Assembly (NCBI RefSeq): GCF_017161445.1
Contig: NZ_CP071060.1
Location: forward strand, 4,092,001 to 4,156,000
Length of the DNA stretch: 64,000 nucleotides
Direction: 5' to 3'
Source: Niveibacterium microcysteis
GTDB lineage: Bacteria; Pseudomonadota; Gammaproteobacteria; Burkholderiales; Rhodocyclaceae
Positions 9,036 to 19,288 of the stretch are shown in pieces; positions within the stretch are counted from its first letter, which is position 1; each line of letters starts with the position of its first letter. The notes beneath the pieces were generated by a model. The model did no database searches. It was given only the letters and a program-made list of their open reading frames with translations, and was not told the DNA's origin. Position numbers and translations under genes: made by a program.

Positions 9036-9830
9036 ATGGCCATGGATGTTGTGGACTACGAGATCAAGGGCGACGCGATGCAGTTCGTCGAGATCGAACT
9101 CGATCCCGGCGAGGCGGCGATCGGCGAAGCCGGCGCGATGATGTTCATGGAAGACGGCATCGAGATGGACACCATCTTCGGCGACGGCTCCAGCGCGCAG
9201 CAGGGCCTCTTCGGCAAGCTGATGGGAGCAGGCAAGCGCCTGCTGACCGGCGAGTCGCTGTTCACCACGATCTTCCACAACGAAGGCAGCGGCAAGAAGC
9301 GCGTCGCCTTCGCCGCCCCCTTCCCGGGCCACATCGTGCCGGTGGATCTGGCGAAGATCGGCGGCACGCTGATCTGCCAGAAGGATTCCTTCCTCTGCGC
9401 GGCGCGCGGCGTCTCGATCGGCATCGCCTTCCAGCGCAAGCTCGGCGCAGGCCTGTTCGGCGGCGAGGGCTTCATCATGCAAAAGCTCGACGGCGATGGC
9501 ATGGCCTTCGTGCACGCCGGCGGCACGCTCGTGGCGAAGGAACTGCGCGCAGGTGAAACGCTGCGGGTCGACACCGGCTGCGTCGTGGCCTATGAATCGA
9601 GCGTGGACTTCGACATCCAGTACGTCGGCCGCATCAAGAGCGCGCTGTTCAGTGGTGAAGGCCTGTTCTTCGCCACGCTGCGCGGCCCCGGCAAGATCTG
9701 GCTGCAATCGCTGCCGCTATCGCGCATGGCCAACCGCATCGTGATGGCTGCGCCGGCGGCGGGCGGGCAGTCGCGCGAGGAAGGCTCGGTACTGGGTGGC
9801 CTCGGCCGCCTGCTCGACGGCGACAACTGA
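9036..9830 (+). CDS. AIM24 / TIGR00266 family protein
   Basis: 264 residues, ATG 9036 behind AGGAGA. Gly-rich beta-sandwich typical of the AIM24 family: [21 protein letters not shown] near the start, a [15 protein letters not shown] block, and the conserved [20 protein letters not shown] near residue 230. Members are widespread in bacteria and named after a yeast mitochondrial protein; the bacterial role is not established. No signal peptide. Third gene of the apparent operon starting at 5131. Confidence 0.88.
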   Translation: MAMDVVDYEIKGDAMQFVEIELDPGEAAIGEAGAMMFMEDGIEMDTIFGDGSSAQQGLFGKLMGAGKRLLTGESLFTTIFHNEGSGKKRVAFAAPFPGHIVPVDLAKIGGTLICQKDSFLCAARGVSIGIAFQRKLGAGLFGGEGFIMQKLDGDGMAFVHAGGTLVAKELRAGETLRVDTGCVVAYESSVDFDIQYVGRIKSALFSGEGLFFATLRGPGKIWLQSLPLSRMANRIVMAAPAAGGQSREEGSVLGGLGRLLDGDN

Positions 9831-9838
9831 TCGCCCAC

Positions 9839-9869
9839 GATCCGCCGCGCGCTCCGGCGCCGGCGGATC
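9839..9869 (+). terminator. GC-rich hairpin after the AIM24 gene
   Basis: Perfect 9-base arms GATCCGCCG (9839-9847) and CGGCGGATC (9861-9869) with a 13-base loop, 8 bases after the stop. No U-tract follows, so termination by this hairpin alone is doubtful. Confidence 0.4.
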
Positions 9870-9955
9870 GCGCCAGATAGTCGCCGCAGCGCCTGACGCC
9901 ACCGAGCCAGTCCGCGCATGATTCGCCGATCTGCATTCATGAACGGAGACGACGG

Positions 9956-11938
9956 ATGGAAGATCTGATCGCCTGGCGCCCTTCCGACGCAATGATCAAG
10001 GCCGCACGCATCACCGCGTTCGGCGATTGGCTGGCCCGCGAGCGCGGCCTGCGCTTCGATGACTACGCGCAGCTGTGGCAATGGTCGGTAGACGAACCCG
10101 ATGCGTTCTGGTGCGCCGTGTGGGACTGGTTCGACATCCGCGCCGATGGGCCACGCGGTCGCGCGCTGGCTGATGCCGCGATGCCGGGCGCCAAGTGGTT
10201 TCCGGGCGTGCGCCTCAATTACGTCGATCAGGTGTTCCGCCACGCCAATGATCAGCGCCCTGCGATCGTGTTCCGCAACGAGGCGGGGGCGGCACGCGAA
10301 GTCAGCTGGGCGCAACTGCAACGCGAAGTCGCCGCGCTCGCGGCGTCGCTGCGCGCCATGGGCATCGGGCCGGGCGACCGCGTTGTCGCCTACATGCCCA
10401 ACATCCCGGAAACGGTCAGCGCCTTCCTCGCTGTCGCGAGCCTCGGCGCTGTGTGGTCGATCTGCTCGCCAGACATGGGCCGCGTCGCGGTGCTGGACCG
10501 TTTCCGCCAGATCGCGCCGAAAGCGATGCTGGCCGTCGACGGCTACCGCTACGGCGGCAAGACGCACGACCGACGCGAGCTGGTCGCCGAACTGCTCGTC
10601 GAGCTCCCCACGGTAGCGCATCTCGTGCTGCTGCCGCAGCTCGATGCAGCGATCGACGCGACGAGCTTCCGTAACGGCGTCAGCTGGGCCAGCGTCACGC
10701 AGGGCGATGCGCCGCTCGTCAGCACGCCAGTACCCGTCGACCACCCGTTGTGGGTGGTGTATTCCTCCGGCACCACCGGGCTACCCAAACCGATGGTGCA
10801 TGGGCAGGGCGGCGTGGTGCTGGAGCATGTAAAGCTCGCCGGCCTGCACCTGGATCTCGGCCCGAACGATCGCTACCACTGGTTCAGCAGTACCGGCTGG
10901 ATGATGTGGAACGCGCAGATCGCCGGCCTGCTCGTCGGGGCGACGATCTGCATTTACGACGGCAGCCCCGGCTACCCCGATCTGACCGCGTTGTGGCGCT
11001 TCGCTGGCGAAACCCGCGTGAGCTATTTCGGCGCCGGCGCGGCCTTCTATGCTTCCTGCCAGAAAGCCGATATTCACCCCGCCGAAGTGGCCAATCTTTC
11101 CGAACTGCGCGGGCTTGGCTCGACCGGCTCACCGCTGTCGCCCGAGAACTACCAGTGGCTGTACGACGCGGTGCGCAGCGACATCTGGATCAGCCCGATC
11201 TCGGGCGGCACCGATATCGTCAGCGCCTTCGTCGGCGGCGTGCCGACGCTGCCGGTGGTGCGTGGCGAAATGCAGTGCCGCTGCCTCGGCGCGCGCATCG
11301 AAGCCTTCGACGAAGCGGGCAAGGCCTTGCATGACGAAGTCGGCGAGCTCGTCTGCACTGCGCCGATGCCCTCGATGCCGCTCTACTTCTGGAACGATGC
11401 GGGCAACCGACGCTACCTCGACAGCTACTTCGATGTGTACCCCGGCATCTGGCGCCATGGCGACTGGGTGCGCATCACGCCGCGCGGCGGCGCGGTGATC
11501 TATGGCCGATCGGATGCCACGATCAACCGCCACGGCATCCGCATGGGCACGAGCGAGCTGTATCGCGCGGTAGAAGATCTGCCGGAGGTAATCGATAGCC
11601 TCGTGGTCGACCTCGAATACCTTGGCCGCGAATCCTACATGCCGCTGTTCGTTGTGCTGCGAGAAGGCGAAACGCTGACGCCCGCGCTCGAATCCGCGAT
11701 CCGCGAGCGGATCAAGCAGGCGCTGTCGGCGCGCCATGTGCCGAACGACATCTTCCAGGTCGCCGCCATCCCGCGCACGATGTCCGGCAAGAAGATGGAA
11801 TTGCCGATCAAGAAGCTGATGATGGGCCAGCCGCTCGAAAAGGTCGCCAACCCGGACACCATGGCGAACCCGGAAAGCCTCGCATGGTTCGTCGACTTCG
11901 CGCGGCAGCGCGCAGCGGCCGGTGCTGCATCAGCCTGA
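9956..11938 (+). CDS. acetoacetate-CoA ligase (acetoacetyl-CoA synthetase)
   Basis: 660 residues, the standard length for the family. Activates acetoacetate to acetoacetyl-CoA with ATP through an adenylate. It has an ACAS_N-type N-terminus (WSVDEPDAFWCAVWDWFDI), the AMP-binding loop YSSGTTGLPKPMVHG near residue 265, GSTGSPLSPENYQW, the WRHGDWV segment, and the catalytic Lys in TMSGKKMELPIKKL near residue 610. Probably feeds ketone bodies or PHB breakdown products into central metabolism. Preceded by a GGAG ribosome-binding site at about 9946. Its last 9 bases overlap the end of a convergent GNAT gene. Confidence 0.93.
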   Translation: MEDLIAWRPSDAMIKAARITAFGDWLARERGLRFDDYAQLWQWSVDEPDAFWCAVWDWFDIRADGPRGRALADAAMPGAKWFPGVRLNYVDQVFRHANDQRPAIVFRNEAGAAREVSWAQLQREVAALAASLRAMGIGPGDRVVAYMPNIPETVSAFLAVASLGAVWSICSPDMGRVAVLDRFRQIAPKAMLAVDGYRYGGKTHDRRELVAELLVELPTVAHLVLLPQLDAAIDATSFRNGVSWASVTQGDAPLVSTPVPVDHPLWVVYSSGTTGLPKPMVHGQGGVVLEHVKLAGLHLDLGPNDRYHWFSSTGWMMWNAQIAGLLVGATICIYDGSPGYPDLTALWRFAGETRVSYFGAGAAFYASCQKADIHPAEVANLSELRGLGSTGSPLSPENYQWLYDAVRSDIWISPISGGTDIVSAFVGGVPTLPVVRGEMQCRCLGARIEAFDEAGKALHDEVGELVCTAPMPSMPLYFWNDAGNRRYLDSYFDVYPGIWRHGDWVRITPRGGAVIYGRSDATINRHGIRMGTSELYRAVEDLPEVIDSLVVDLEYLGRESYMPLFVVLREGETLTPALESAIRERIKQALSARHVPNDIFQVAAIPRTMSGKKMELPIKKLMMGQPLEKVANPDTMANPESLAWFVDFARQRAAAGAASA

Positions 11939-12358
11939 GGTGTAGATGCCGGGCTGGTGGCGCTCCATGTAGCGATCGGGCGCCGCCAGCGCGGTGAAGC
12001 CGTAGCGTGCGTAGAGGCCGTGCGCGTCGCCGGTCACAAGCACCATGCGGCGCAGCCCCTGCAGATCCGGATGCGCGACCACGGCATCCATCAACTGCTT
12101 CGAATAGCCCTGCCCACGGTGAGGCGGCAGCACGAACACGTCGGCCAGATAGGCGAACGTCGCCCTGTCCGTAATCATGCGACCGAACGCGATTTGCGCC
12201 TCACCAAGGAAGCCGCCGAAGCACAGCGAATTCGCCACAGCTCGGTCGAAAACCGCCCGCGGCAGGCCCTTCGACCAGTACGCCTCCTGCGACAGAAAGC
12301 GATACACGGCGTCGAGATCAAACTCGGCCACTACAGTCGAGATGCGCAGCGCCGTCAT
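11930..12358 (-). CDS. GNAT family N-acetyltransferase
   Basis: 142 residues from ATG 12358. Typical single-domain GNAT: motif A acetyl-CoA loop PHRGQGYSKQLMDAVV at about residues 82-97, a LADVFVLP strand before it, and GLYARYGFTALAAPDRYMER at the end. The open frame extends upstream to 12508 but that part is low-complexity. Substrate unknown; the family includes amino-acid and small-amine acetyltransferases. Confidence 0.85.
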   Translation of the reverse strand: MTALRISTVVAEFDLDAVYRFLSQEAYWSKGLPRAVFDRAVANSLCFGGFLGEAQIAFGRMITDRATFAYLADVFVLPPHRGQGYSKQLMDAVVAHPDLQGLRRMVLVTGDAHGLYARYGFTALAAPDRYMERHQPGIYTSG

Positions 12359-12553
12359 GGCCGCCCCCCGACCGCGCTCGCCGTATCCGCGCGCGCCACC
12401 CGGCGGTCGACGGCGACCAATCGAATTCCGCCCGCGCTGCAGATGTTGCAACCAGCAATGACAGGCAAGAAGCGCGGCATGGCGGCATCTCCAGAAAAGA
12501 AGCTGCATGCTACGGGGCCGCGCCGCGGCGGAACAAGCGGCACGGCTGCCGCG

Positions 12554-13738
12554 TCAGCGCACCAGCTCGCCCTGCCTGCCGATGATGGCCACTTCGACGA
12601 AGCGCGAGCCTTGCCGCGACGCACCGCCAAACGAGATGTCAAAGCCGCCGATGTCGAAGCCCCGCAGCCCCTGCAGCGCGGCGCCCAGGCGCGCCGCGTC
12701 GGCATTGCTGCCGGCACGCCGCAGCCCTTCGATCAGCACCTGCGCCGATACATAGCCTTCGAGCATCACGGAATTCACCGTCAGCGCGGCCGCGTCGTCC
12801 TCGCTCACGCCGCCCTGCTTCAGATCGTTCACGAAGCGTCGCATCAGCGCTGCGCTGGCGTTTCCCGCCGCTGGCACGGTCTGCGTGACGAGCAGGCCGC
12901 GGGCGCGATCGCTGCCCACACGCTCGGCAATCCAGCGCCCGTCTGCCGACGAGAGCGTCATCATCACCGCGTGGCGCGGATCGCGCTGGTAACTCGCCAC
13001 CATCGCCGCCACCAGCGTGGGGTCGGTCACCGCGAACAGCACCGCCTGATGCGGCACGCGAAATGCAGCGTCGATGGCGTCGCGCACGTTCGGCAGCTCG
13101 CGCACCGCACCGTTGGCCTTGTAGTCGTAGGCGACGCGGGCAACCAGGCGAATGCCATGTTGCGCCGCTAGCGCATTGGCCAGCGCGAGCAGCTCGCTGC
13201 CAACCTCGTCGCGCTGATGCACCAGCACCAGTTCGCGCATGCCCGACATCTCGCAGTGCTGGAACAGGGCCTTGATCTCGTCGCGATAGCTGGCTCGGGT
13301 CACGAACACTTGACCGGGCCCGGATTCCAGCACGCGTGCAACCCCAGCACGCGGCCCCACCAGCGGCAGGCCGAGCGCCTCGGGCAGGCGCGCTTGCAGC
13401 AAGGCCAGGCTGGCCTCGTTGCTGCTCAGTCCGAACAGCGCGATCGGTTTTGTCTGCTCGACCAGCGCACGGATCGCGGCGAGCGCCTTGTCCGGCTGCT
13501 GTTCATCGTCCCGCACGACCAGTCGCAGCTTGCGCCCTGCGACGCCACCGCGCGCGTTGATCGCGTTAAACGCCACCATCGCGCCGGTGCGCAAGTCATT
13601 GCCGATCTGCGCGCTGGTGCCGGTAAAGCTCGCCACCTGCGCGACAACCCAGTCACCGGCTGCCGATGTGGGCCCGGCCCACAGCATGCCGATCGTGATC
13701 AGCCATGCCACCCATGTCCCTTGCTTCGTCCCCGCCAC
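12554..13738 (-). CDS. periplasmic ABC substrate-binding protein (branched-chain amino-acid type)
   Basis: 394 residues from GTG 13738, preceded by GGGAGG with good spacing. Signal peptide in residues 1-23 (VAWLITIGMLWAGPTSAA-G). Peripla_BP_6 / LivJ-like layout: VAQVASFTGTSAQIGNDLRTG at the start of the mature protein (the LivJ-type opening around the ligand site), INARGGVAGRKLRLVVRDDE, then GLSSNEASLALLQ. No permease or ATPase gene is adjacent, so it is an orphan binding protein; such orphans may also act as sensors. Ligand unknown. The frame runs up to 13831 but the signal peptide and RBS favour 13738. Confidence 0.82.
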   Translation of the reverse strand: MAGTKQGTWVAWLITIGMLWAGPTSAAGDWVVAQVASFTGTSAQIGNDLRTGAMVAFNAINARGGVAGRKLRLVVRDDEQQPDKALAAIRALVEQTKPIALFGLSSNEASLALLQARLPEALGLPLVGPRAGVARVLESGPGQVFVTRASYRDEIKALFQHCEMSGMRELVLVHQRDEVGSELLALANALAAQHGIRLVARVAYDYKANGAVRELPNVRDAIDAAFRVPHQAVLFAVTDPTLVAAMVASYQRDPRHAVMMTLSSADGRWIAERVGSDRARGLLVTQTVPAAGNASAALMRRFVNDLKQGGVSEDDAAALTVNSVMLEGYVSAQVLIEGLRRAGSNADAARLGAALQGLRGFDIGGFDISFGGASRQGSRFVEVAIIGRQGELVR

Positions 13739-14045
13739 TCCGCCTCCCGGAAGTCGATCCCCCGGCCGCCCCCGCGGCCGCGGTTGATGCATGCCCCGCA
13801 GCCGTGCCACGGGGAGCGGGATGATAGGCACCGCTCAAGAGCGAAACCGATACCCCTTCCCTCGACGGAATTGCCCTTTTTCAGTGCGCGATGACGACGG
13901 CGCCGCGAGCCCGCTGCAAGGCCGCTCGCGCTGAGTGCTGCCCCGGACTGTGAGATTGACGGCAGCGGGACGGGCGCCGAAAAGCAAACGGCCGGGCCGC
14001 GACTCGCGTCGCGCCCGGCCGTCTGTTTGAGCCGAATGACTGCCG
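13739..14045. other. intergenic region between gatB and the binding-protein gene
   Basis: About 307 bases without a credible gene. The part next to gatB holds its terminator hairpin (13989-14023); the part next to the binding-protein gene holds the GGGAGG ribosome-binding site. A clear -10/-35 pair for the binding-protein gene was not found. Confidence 0.6.
13989..14023 (-). terminator. rho-independent terminator of the gat operon
   Basis: Arms ACGGCCGGG (13989-13997) and CCCGGCCGT (14015-14023), with further CGCGAC/GTCGCG pairing inside. Read on the minus strand the hairpin is followed by TTTGCTTTT, 20-odd bases after the gatB stop. Confidence 0.75.
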
Positions 14046-15506
14046 TCAGGCGCCCAGCTTCTTCTTCAGCAGTTCATTGACCTGCGCCGGCGAAGCCTTG
14101 CCCTTGCTCGCCTTCATCACCTGACCAACCAGCGCGTTGAAAGCCTTCTCCTTGCCGGCGCGGAACTCCTCCACCGACTTCTGGTTGGCCGCCAGCACCT
14201 CGTCGATGATCGGCTCGATCGCAGACAAATCGGTGACCTGCTTGAGGCCCTGCTTCTCGATCGCCTCGTCAGCACTCGTCGCGTCGCCATTCCACAAGGC
14301 ATCAAAAACCTTCTTGGCGGCCGAGTTCGAGATCGTGCTGTCGGCAATGCGTGCGAGCATGCCAGCCAGCTGCGCGGGCTTGACCGGCGCATCAGTGATG
14401 TCGCGGCCTTCCTTGTTCAGACGCGCGGCCAGCTCACCCATCACCCAGTTGGCCGCGGGCTTTGCCGATGCCGCGCCGACGATGGCAACGGTGTCGACGT
14501 AGTACTGCGCCATCTCGCGGCTAGCGGTGAGTGTTGCCGCATCGTAGGCGGAGAGCTGGTACTCGCCACGGAAGCGTTCCTGCAGGGCGGCCGGCAGCTC
14601 GGGCAACTCACCCTTCACGCGTGCGATCCATTCGTCGGAGATCACCAGCGGCAGCAGATCGGGGTCGGGGAAGTAGCGGTAGTCCTGCGCATCTTCCTTG
14701 CTGCGCATTGCGCGGGTTTCGCCCGCATCCGGGTCGAACAGCACGGTGGCCTGCTGGATCGTGCCACCGTCTTCCAGCGTTTCGATCTGGTAGGCGATCT
14801 CGGCTTCGATCGCCTCCTTGAGGAAGCGGAAGCTGTTGAGGTTCTTCACCTCGCGGCGCGTACCTAGCTTCTCGGTGCCCTTCTTGCGTACCGACACGTT
14901 GGCGTCGCAACGGAAGGAGCCTTCCTGCATGTTGCCGTCCGAAATATCGATCCAGCGCACCAGCGAATGCAGCGCGCGGGCGTAGGCCACGGCTTCGTCC
15001 GACGAGCGCATCACCGGCTCGGTGACGATCTCCAGCAAGGGCGTGCCGGCGCGGTTCAGGTCGATGCCCGACATGCCGTGGAAGTCTTCGTGCAGCGACT
15101 TGCCGGCGTCTTCCTCAAGGTGCGCGCGGGTCAGCTCGATGACCTTCTCGTAGGCCTTGTCGCCCTCGCCGACCTGCACCGTGATCGTGCCGCCCTGGAC
15201 CACCGGCAGCTCGTACTGGCTGATCTGGTAGCCCTTCGGCAGGTCGGGGTAGAAGTAGTTCTTGCGCGCGAAGATCGAAGTCGACGCGACCTTGGCACCG
15301 ATCGCTAGCCCGAAGCGGATCGCCCGCTCGACCGCGCCGCGGTTCAAGACCGGCAGCACGCCCGGCAGCGCGATGTCGATCGCCGAGGCCTGGCGGTTCG
15401 GCTCGGCGCCGAAGGCGGTGGAACTGCCGGAAAAGATCTTCGATTGCGTCGAGAGCTGAACATGTGTCTCCAGCCCGATCACGACGTCCCAGTCGGCTCT
15501 GCTCAT
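14046..15506 (-). CDS. gatB: aspartyl/glutamyl-tRNA(Asn/Gln) amidotransferase subunit B
   Basis: 486 residues, normal length. GatB phosphorylates the misacylated Asp/Glu on tRNA(Asn)/tRNA(Gln) for amidation in the GatCAB complex. N-terminus [47 protein letters not shown] and [13 protein letters not shown] are GatB signatures; the C-terminal YqeY-like tail (from about residue 330) ends in [10 protein letters not shown]. It is the last gene of a minus-strand operon that begins with gatC at 19576. Confidence 0.96.
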   Translation of the reverse strand: MSRADWDVVIGLETHVQLSTQSKIFSGSSTAFGAEPNRQASAIDIALPGVLPVLNRGAVERAIRFGLAIGAKVASTSIFARKNYFYPDLPKGYQISQYELPVVQGGTITVQVGEGDKAYEKVIELTRAHLEEDAGKSLHEDFHGMSGIDLNRAGTPLLEIVTEPVMRSSDEAVAYARALHSLVRWIDISDGNMQEGSFRCDANVSVRKKGTEKLGTRREVKNLNSFRFLKEAIEAEIAYQIETLEDGGTIQQATVLFDPDAGETRAMRSKEDAQDYRYFPDPDLLPLVISDEWIARVKGELPELPAALQERFRGEYQLSAYDAATLTASREMAQYYVDTVAIVGAASAKPAANWVMGELAARLNKEGRDITDAPVKPAQLAGMLARIADSTISNSAAKKVFDALWNGDATSADEAIEKQGLKQVTDLSAIEPIIDEVLAANQKSVEEFRAGKEKAFNALVGQVMKASKGKASPAQVNELLKKKLGA

Positions 15507-15563
15507 TTCGTGTCTTCCAATCCCGGCGCTGCACTACTTGCAGCGCCGCGTCTCAAATCAGGT

Positions 15564-16166
15564 TCAGTTACAACGGTTGACCCGCCGGTCGTACAGGATC
15601 GGCAGGATGTAATCCATCGTCGATGACGGTTTGCAGTACTGCTCGCAGTTGCTGTAGGCCAGCGTCACCTTGGGGCCCTGCTCCCACATCCGCAAGGTAC
15701 AGCGGCCGCTGCGCGCCTTCAGCTCGACCGAAGGCATGCGCTGCGTCTGCGTGAAATCGGGCAGCGCAAATTCGCACACACCGCCCAGCGGCGTCGCCAG
15801 CCGCGTGCGCAGGTAATGCACATTGCCGTCAGCGACTTCGATGTCGGCCTGCGCGGTGTGGTGCCGTTCGTCGTGCGCCGCGCAGCGGAACGTCACATTG
15901 AGCGGCTTGGCTTCCATTGCCTTCTTGGGCCGCCCGACAGCGGGCGCGGCGGGGCTGGGTGGCGTCGGCTTCAGCGGCACCGCGGGCAGCGGGCGATCCG
16001 CACCCTTGCCGCTCGGCGCCTTCTCGGCCATCACCGGCGGCTTGGCCGGTTCGAACACTTCGTCCTCACCTTTCTTGCCAACCTTCTCCGTCGCGCAAGA
16101 TGCCAGCAAGGCGAGACTCAGCGCCACCGCCACACGACGCGCCACCAGCGACACCCGCGCGCTCAT
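15564..16166 (-). CDS. small lipoprotein of unknown function
   Basis: 200 residues from ATG 16166. Lipoprotein signal peptide with lipobox LLASC (Cys about residue 22), then a Pro/Ala/Lys-rich linker to about residue 95, then a compact C-terminal domain with five or more Cys (FRCAAHDER, GVCEF, GRCTLR, NCEQYC, NRC). Predicted membrane-anchored in the periplasm. The start overlaps the stop of the LysE gene (ATGA), so it is translationally coupled. No family recognised. Confidence 0.7.
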   Translation of the reverse strand: MSARVSLVARRVAVALSLALLASCATEKVGKKGEDEVFEPAKPPVMAEKAPSGKGADRPLPAVPLKPTPPSPAAPAVGRPKKAMEAKPLNVTFRCAAHDERHHTAQADIEVADGNVHYLRTRLATPLGGVCEFALPDFTQTQRMPSVELKARSGRCTLRMWEQGPKVTLAYSNCEQYCKPSSTMDYILPILYDRRVNRCN

Positions 16167-16792
16167 GCTGCGCGTTTGAAGTTCGCCAGCAGCAGCCCGA
16201 CACACACGAACAGACTGCCGAAGAAACGGTTGGTCCAGCGAATGTGATTCGGGTCGCGCAGCGCCGCCAGCACACGCGCCGCGAGCAAGGTGTAGCCGCT
16301 CATGACGACCGCGTCGGTGAAGAACAGCGTGCCGGCGCAGATCAGGTACTGCAGCGCCTGCGGCGCATGCGGGTCGATGAACTGCGGCAGCACCGCAAGC
16401 ATGAAGATGATGCCCTTCGGATTGCTCGCATTGACCAGGAAACCGCGCAACACCAGCGCGCCGCGCGCAGCCGGCACCACCTCACCGGCATCCTCCACCA
16501 GCGGCTTCGGCTCTGCCCGCCACTGCTGCACGCCAAGCCAGATCAGGTAGGCGACACCGAACCACTTGATCGCCATGAAGGCCACGTTCGAGGCCGCGAG
16601 GATCGCGCCCAGGCCGAGTGCAACGACCAACACCAGCAGCCCGACGCCGGCCTGCAAGCCCAGGATGTTCCAGGCCCCGCGGCGGAAGCCGTAGCGCAGG
16701 CCCGCAGTCATGCACGACAGCGCGCCGGCACCCGGCGACAGGCTGATCAGCCACGACGCTGCAAAGAACGCGAGCCAGGTCTCGAATTTCAC
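16163..16792 (-). CDS. LysE/RhtB family amino-acid exporter
   Basis: 209 residues from GTG 16792, with about six membrane segments. The [29 protein letters not shown] block near the N-terminus is the LysE/RhtB signature, and [15 protein letters not shown] about residue 130 is the second conserved loop. Likely exports an amino acid or derivative by proton exchange; the substrate is unknown. It overlaps gatA upstream and the lipoprotein downstream, each by four bases, so it is firmly inside the gat operon. Confidence 0.88.
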   Translation of the reverse strand: MKFETWLAFFAASWLISLSPGAGALSCMTAGLRYGFRRGAWNILGLQAGVGLLVLVVALGLGAILAASNVAFMAIKWFGVAYLIWLGVQQWRAEPKPLVEDAGEVVPAARGALVLRGFLVNASNPKGIIFMLAVLPQFIDPHAPQALQYLICAGTLFFTDAVVMSGYTLLAARVLAALRDPNHIRWTNRFFGSLFVCVGLLLANFKRAA

Positions 16793-18261
16793 AGCGCGGG
16801 CGCCTTGGTGTGGAAGTCCGTCGCCAGCTGGAAGCGGTGCGCGATTTCGAGCATCCGAGCTTCATCGAAGTAGTTGCCGATCATCTGCAGCCCAACCGGC
16901 AGCCCACCGGCACCGAAGCCGCAGGGAATCGACATCGCCGGCAGGCCGGCGAGGTTGATCGCGACGGTGTAGATATCGGCGAGGTACATCTGCACCGGAT
17001 CGTCCGCCATCTGGCCGATCGGCCACGCGGTGGTCGGGCTGGCCGGCCCAAGCAGCACATCGCACTGCGACAGCGCGGCCTTGAAGTCCTCCGCGATCAG
17101 GCGGCGCAGCTTGAGCGCCTGCAGGTAGTAGGCATCGTAGTAGCCGTGCGACAGCACATAGGTGCCGACCATGATGCGGCGCTGCACTTCGCGGCCGAAG
17201 CCTTCGGCGCGGCTCTTGCAATACATGTCCATCAGGTCGCGGTATTCCGCGGCGCGGTGGCCGTAGCGCACGCCGTCGAAACGGCTGAGGTTAGAGCTCG
17301 CCTCGGCCGGCGCGATCACGTAGTAAGCCGGGATCGCCAGCTCGGTCTTCGGCAGGCTCACTTCGACGCGCACCGCGCCGAGCTTTTCCATCTCGCGGAT
17401 CGCGGCTTCGATCGCTTCGCGCACATCGGCGGCGAGGCCCTCGCCGAAGTATTCCTTCGGCACGCCAAGGCGCACGCCGGCAAGCGGCTTGGCCGGATCG
17501 GCCGGCGCCTTCGCGAGCAGGCGGGTGTAGTCCTCGGTCTCGCGCTCGGCGGAGGTCGAATCCTTCTCGTCGAAGCCAGCGAAGGCGTTGAGCAGGATCG
17601 CGCAGTCCTCGGCGCTCTTCGCAAACGGACCGCCCTGATCGAGCGACGACGCATAGGCCACCATGCCCCAGCGCGACACGGCGCCGTAGGTGGGCTTCAG
17701 GCCGGTGACGCCGCACAGCGAGGCGGGCTGGCGGATCGAACCGCCGGTATCGGTACCGGTGATCGCCGGCGCCAGGCGCGCCGCCACCGCAGCCGCGGAG
17801 CCGCCCGAAGAGCCGCCCGGTACGCGCGACACATCCCACGGGTTCTTCACCGCGCCGTAGGCCGAGTGCTCGTTGGTCGAACCCATTGCGAACTCGTCGC
17901 AGTTGGTCTTGCCCAGCATCACCGTGCCGGCCGCCTTGAGGCGCGCCACGACGGTGGCGTCGTAGGGGCTGACGAAGTTCGACAGGATCTTCGAGCCGCA
18001 GGTCGTCAGCACGCCCTCGGTACAGAAGATGTCCTTGTGCGCGATCGGGATGCCGGCGAGCGGGCCCACCGCCCCGGCCGCGCGTGTGGCATCGGCGGCC
18101 GCCGCCTGCGCCAGCGCGCCATCACGGTCGACCGTGATGAAGGCGTTGAGCGCCGGGTTCAGCGCGGCGATGCGGTCGAGGAAAGTCTGCGTCAGCTCGA
18201 CGCTGGAAAACTGTTTTGCCGAGAGGCCGGCAGCAAGCTGTTTGAGGCTCAGTTCAAGCAC
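16789..18261 (-). CDS. gatA: aspartyl/glutamyl-tRNA(Asn/Gln) amidotransferase subunit A
   Basis: 490 residues. Amidase-signature enzyme that releases ammonia from glutamine for GatB. Catalytic Ser-cisSer-Lys triad: Lys in [13 protein letters not shown], the [13 protein letters not shown] loop, and [16 protein letters not shown] with the nucleophile Ser. Length and C-terminus ([15 protein letters not shown]) are standard. Its stop overlaps the LysE start (GTGA). Confidence 0.96.
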   Translation of the reverse strand: MLELSLKQLAAGLSAKQFSSVELTQTFLDRIAALNPALNAFITVDRDGALAQAAAADATRAAGAVGPLAGIPIAHKDIFCTEGVLTTCGSKILSNFVSPYDATVVARLKAAGTVMLGKTNCDEFAMGSTNEHSAYGAVKNPWDVSRVPGGSSGGSAAAVAARLAPAITGTDTGGSIRQPASLCGVTGLKPTYGAVSRWGMVAYASSLDQGGPFAKSAEDCAILLNAFAGFDEKDSTSAERETEDYTRLLAKAPADPAKPLAGVRLGVPKEYFGEGLAADVREAIEAAIREMEKLGAVRVEVSLPKTELAIPAYYVIAPAEASSNLSRFDGVRYGHRAAEYRDLMDMYCKSRAEGFGREVQRRIMVGTYVLSHGYYDAYYLQALKLRRLIAEDFKAALSQCDVLLGPASPTTAWPIGQMADDPVQMYLADIYTVAINLAGLPAMSIPCGFGAGGLPVGLQMIGNYFDEARMLEIAHRFQLATDFHTKAPAL

Positions 18262-18288
18262 GTTGGATCCGTGTGGCAGTGCCCGCGA

Positions 18289-19275
18289 TCACCAGAGGTG
18301 GTGTACCGAAGGCTTGATCAATCGTTCGTAGATATCGCGCACCGCCGCCATTTCGGCGTCGGTGAGCGCACGCAGTCCTTCGACTGCAAGGTTGGCGTCG
18401 AGCTGGTCGGGGCGGGATGCGCCCGGAATCACCGTCGACACTTGCGGGAACATCAGCACCCAGCGCAGCGCCCAGAGCGCCAGCGGCGTGTGGTCCGGGA
18501 ACACCCGCTTGAGTTCCTCGACCGCCTGCAGGCCCAGTTCGTACGGCACGCCCGAGAAGGTCTCGCCCTTGTCGAACGCAGCGCCATCGCGGTTGAAGTG
18601 ACGATGGTCTTCCGCACCGAAGGTGGTCTCGCGGCCGAACTTGCCCGACAGCAATCCGCTCGCCAGCGGCACCCGCACGATCACGCCGATGTCGCGCTTG
18701 GCCGCCTGTTCGAAGAACAGCCCGGCCGGGCGGTGGCGGAACATATTGAAGATGATCTGCACCGTGGTCACGTTCGGGTACTCGATCGCCTTCAGCGCCT
18801 CCTCGACCTTCTCGACGCTGACGCCGAGGTTGAGGATCTTGCCCTCGCGCTTGAGGTCGTCGAACAGGCCGAAGATTTCGGGCCGGTAGAACACCTCGGT
18901 CGGCGGGCAGTGCAGCTGGATCAGGTCCAGCGCGTCGAGGCCGGTGTTCTTCAGGCTGGCCTCGACAAACCCGCGCAGGCGCTCGACGGTGTAGCCGGCA
19001 TTCACATGCGGCGAAATCTGGCGGCCGCATTTGGTGGCCACGAACACGCGCTCGCGCCGCGCGCGCACGACACGGCCGACCGCGGCTTCCGACATCCCGG
19101 CCGAATACACGTCGGCGGTGTCGATGAAGTTGATGCCGGCGTCGATCGCGCGATTCAGGATCGTCTCGGCGTTGGCGTCCGAAAATACATCGCCCCAGCG
19201 TCCACCGACCTGCCAGGTACCCAGCGCGATCTCGGAAACATCAAAACCGGTCTTGCCCAGCCTGCGTTGCTGCAT
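18289..19275 (-). CDS. aldo/keto reductase
   Basis: 328 residues from ATG 19275 with GGGAGG upstream. NADPH-dependent (beta/alpha)8 oxidoreductase: LGTWQVGG near the N-terminus, catalytic Asp and Tyr in FIDTADVYSAGMSE, Lys in VFVATKCGR, and a His in LDLIQLHCPP; TVIPGASRPDQLDANL is the nucleotide-binding end. Belongs to the YghZ/AKR general group; substrate unknown. Located between gatC and gatA with gaps of 13 and 27 bases. The frame extends upstream over gatC, but that part is a shadow. Confidence 0.87.
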   Translation of the reverse strand: MQQRRLGKTGFDVSEIALGTWQVGGRWGDVFSDANAETILNRAIDAGINFIDTADVYSAGMSEAAVGRVVRARRERVFVATKCGRQISPHVNAGYTVERLRGFVEASLKNTGLDALDLIQLHCPPTEVFYRPEIFGLFDDLKREGKILNLGVSVEKVEEALKAIEYPNVTTVQIIFNMFRHRPAGLFFEQAAKRDIGVIVRVPLASGLLSGKFGRETTFGAEDHRHFNRDGAAFDKGETFSGVPYELGLQAVEELKRVFPDHTPLALWALRWVLMFPQVSTVIPGASRPDQLDANLAVEGLRALTDAEMAAVRDIYERLIKPSVHHLW

Positions 19276-19288
19276 GGCAGCCTCCCGC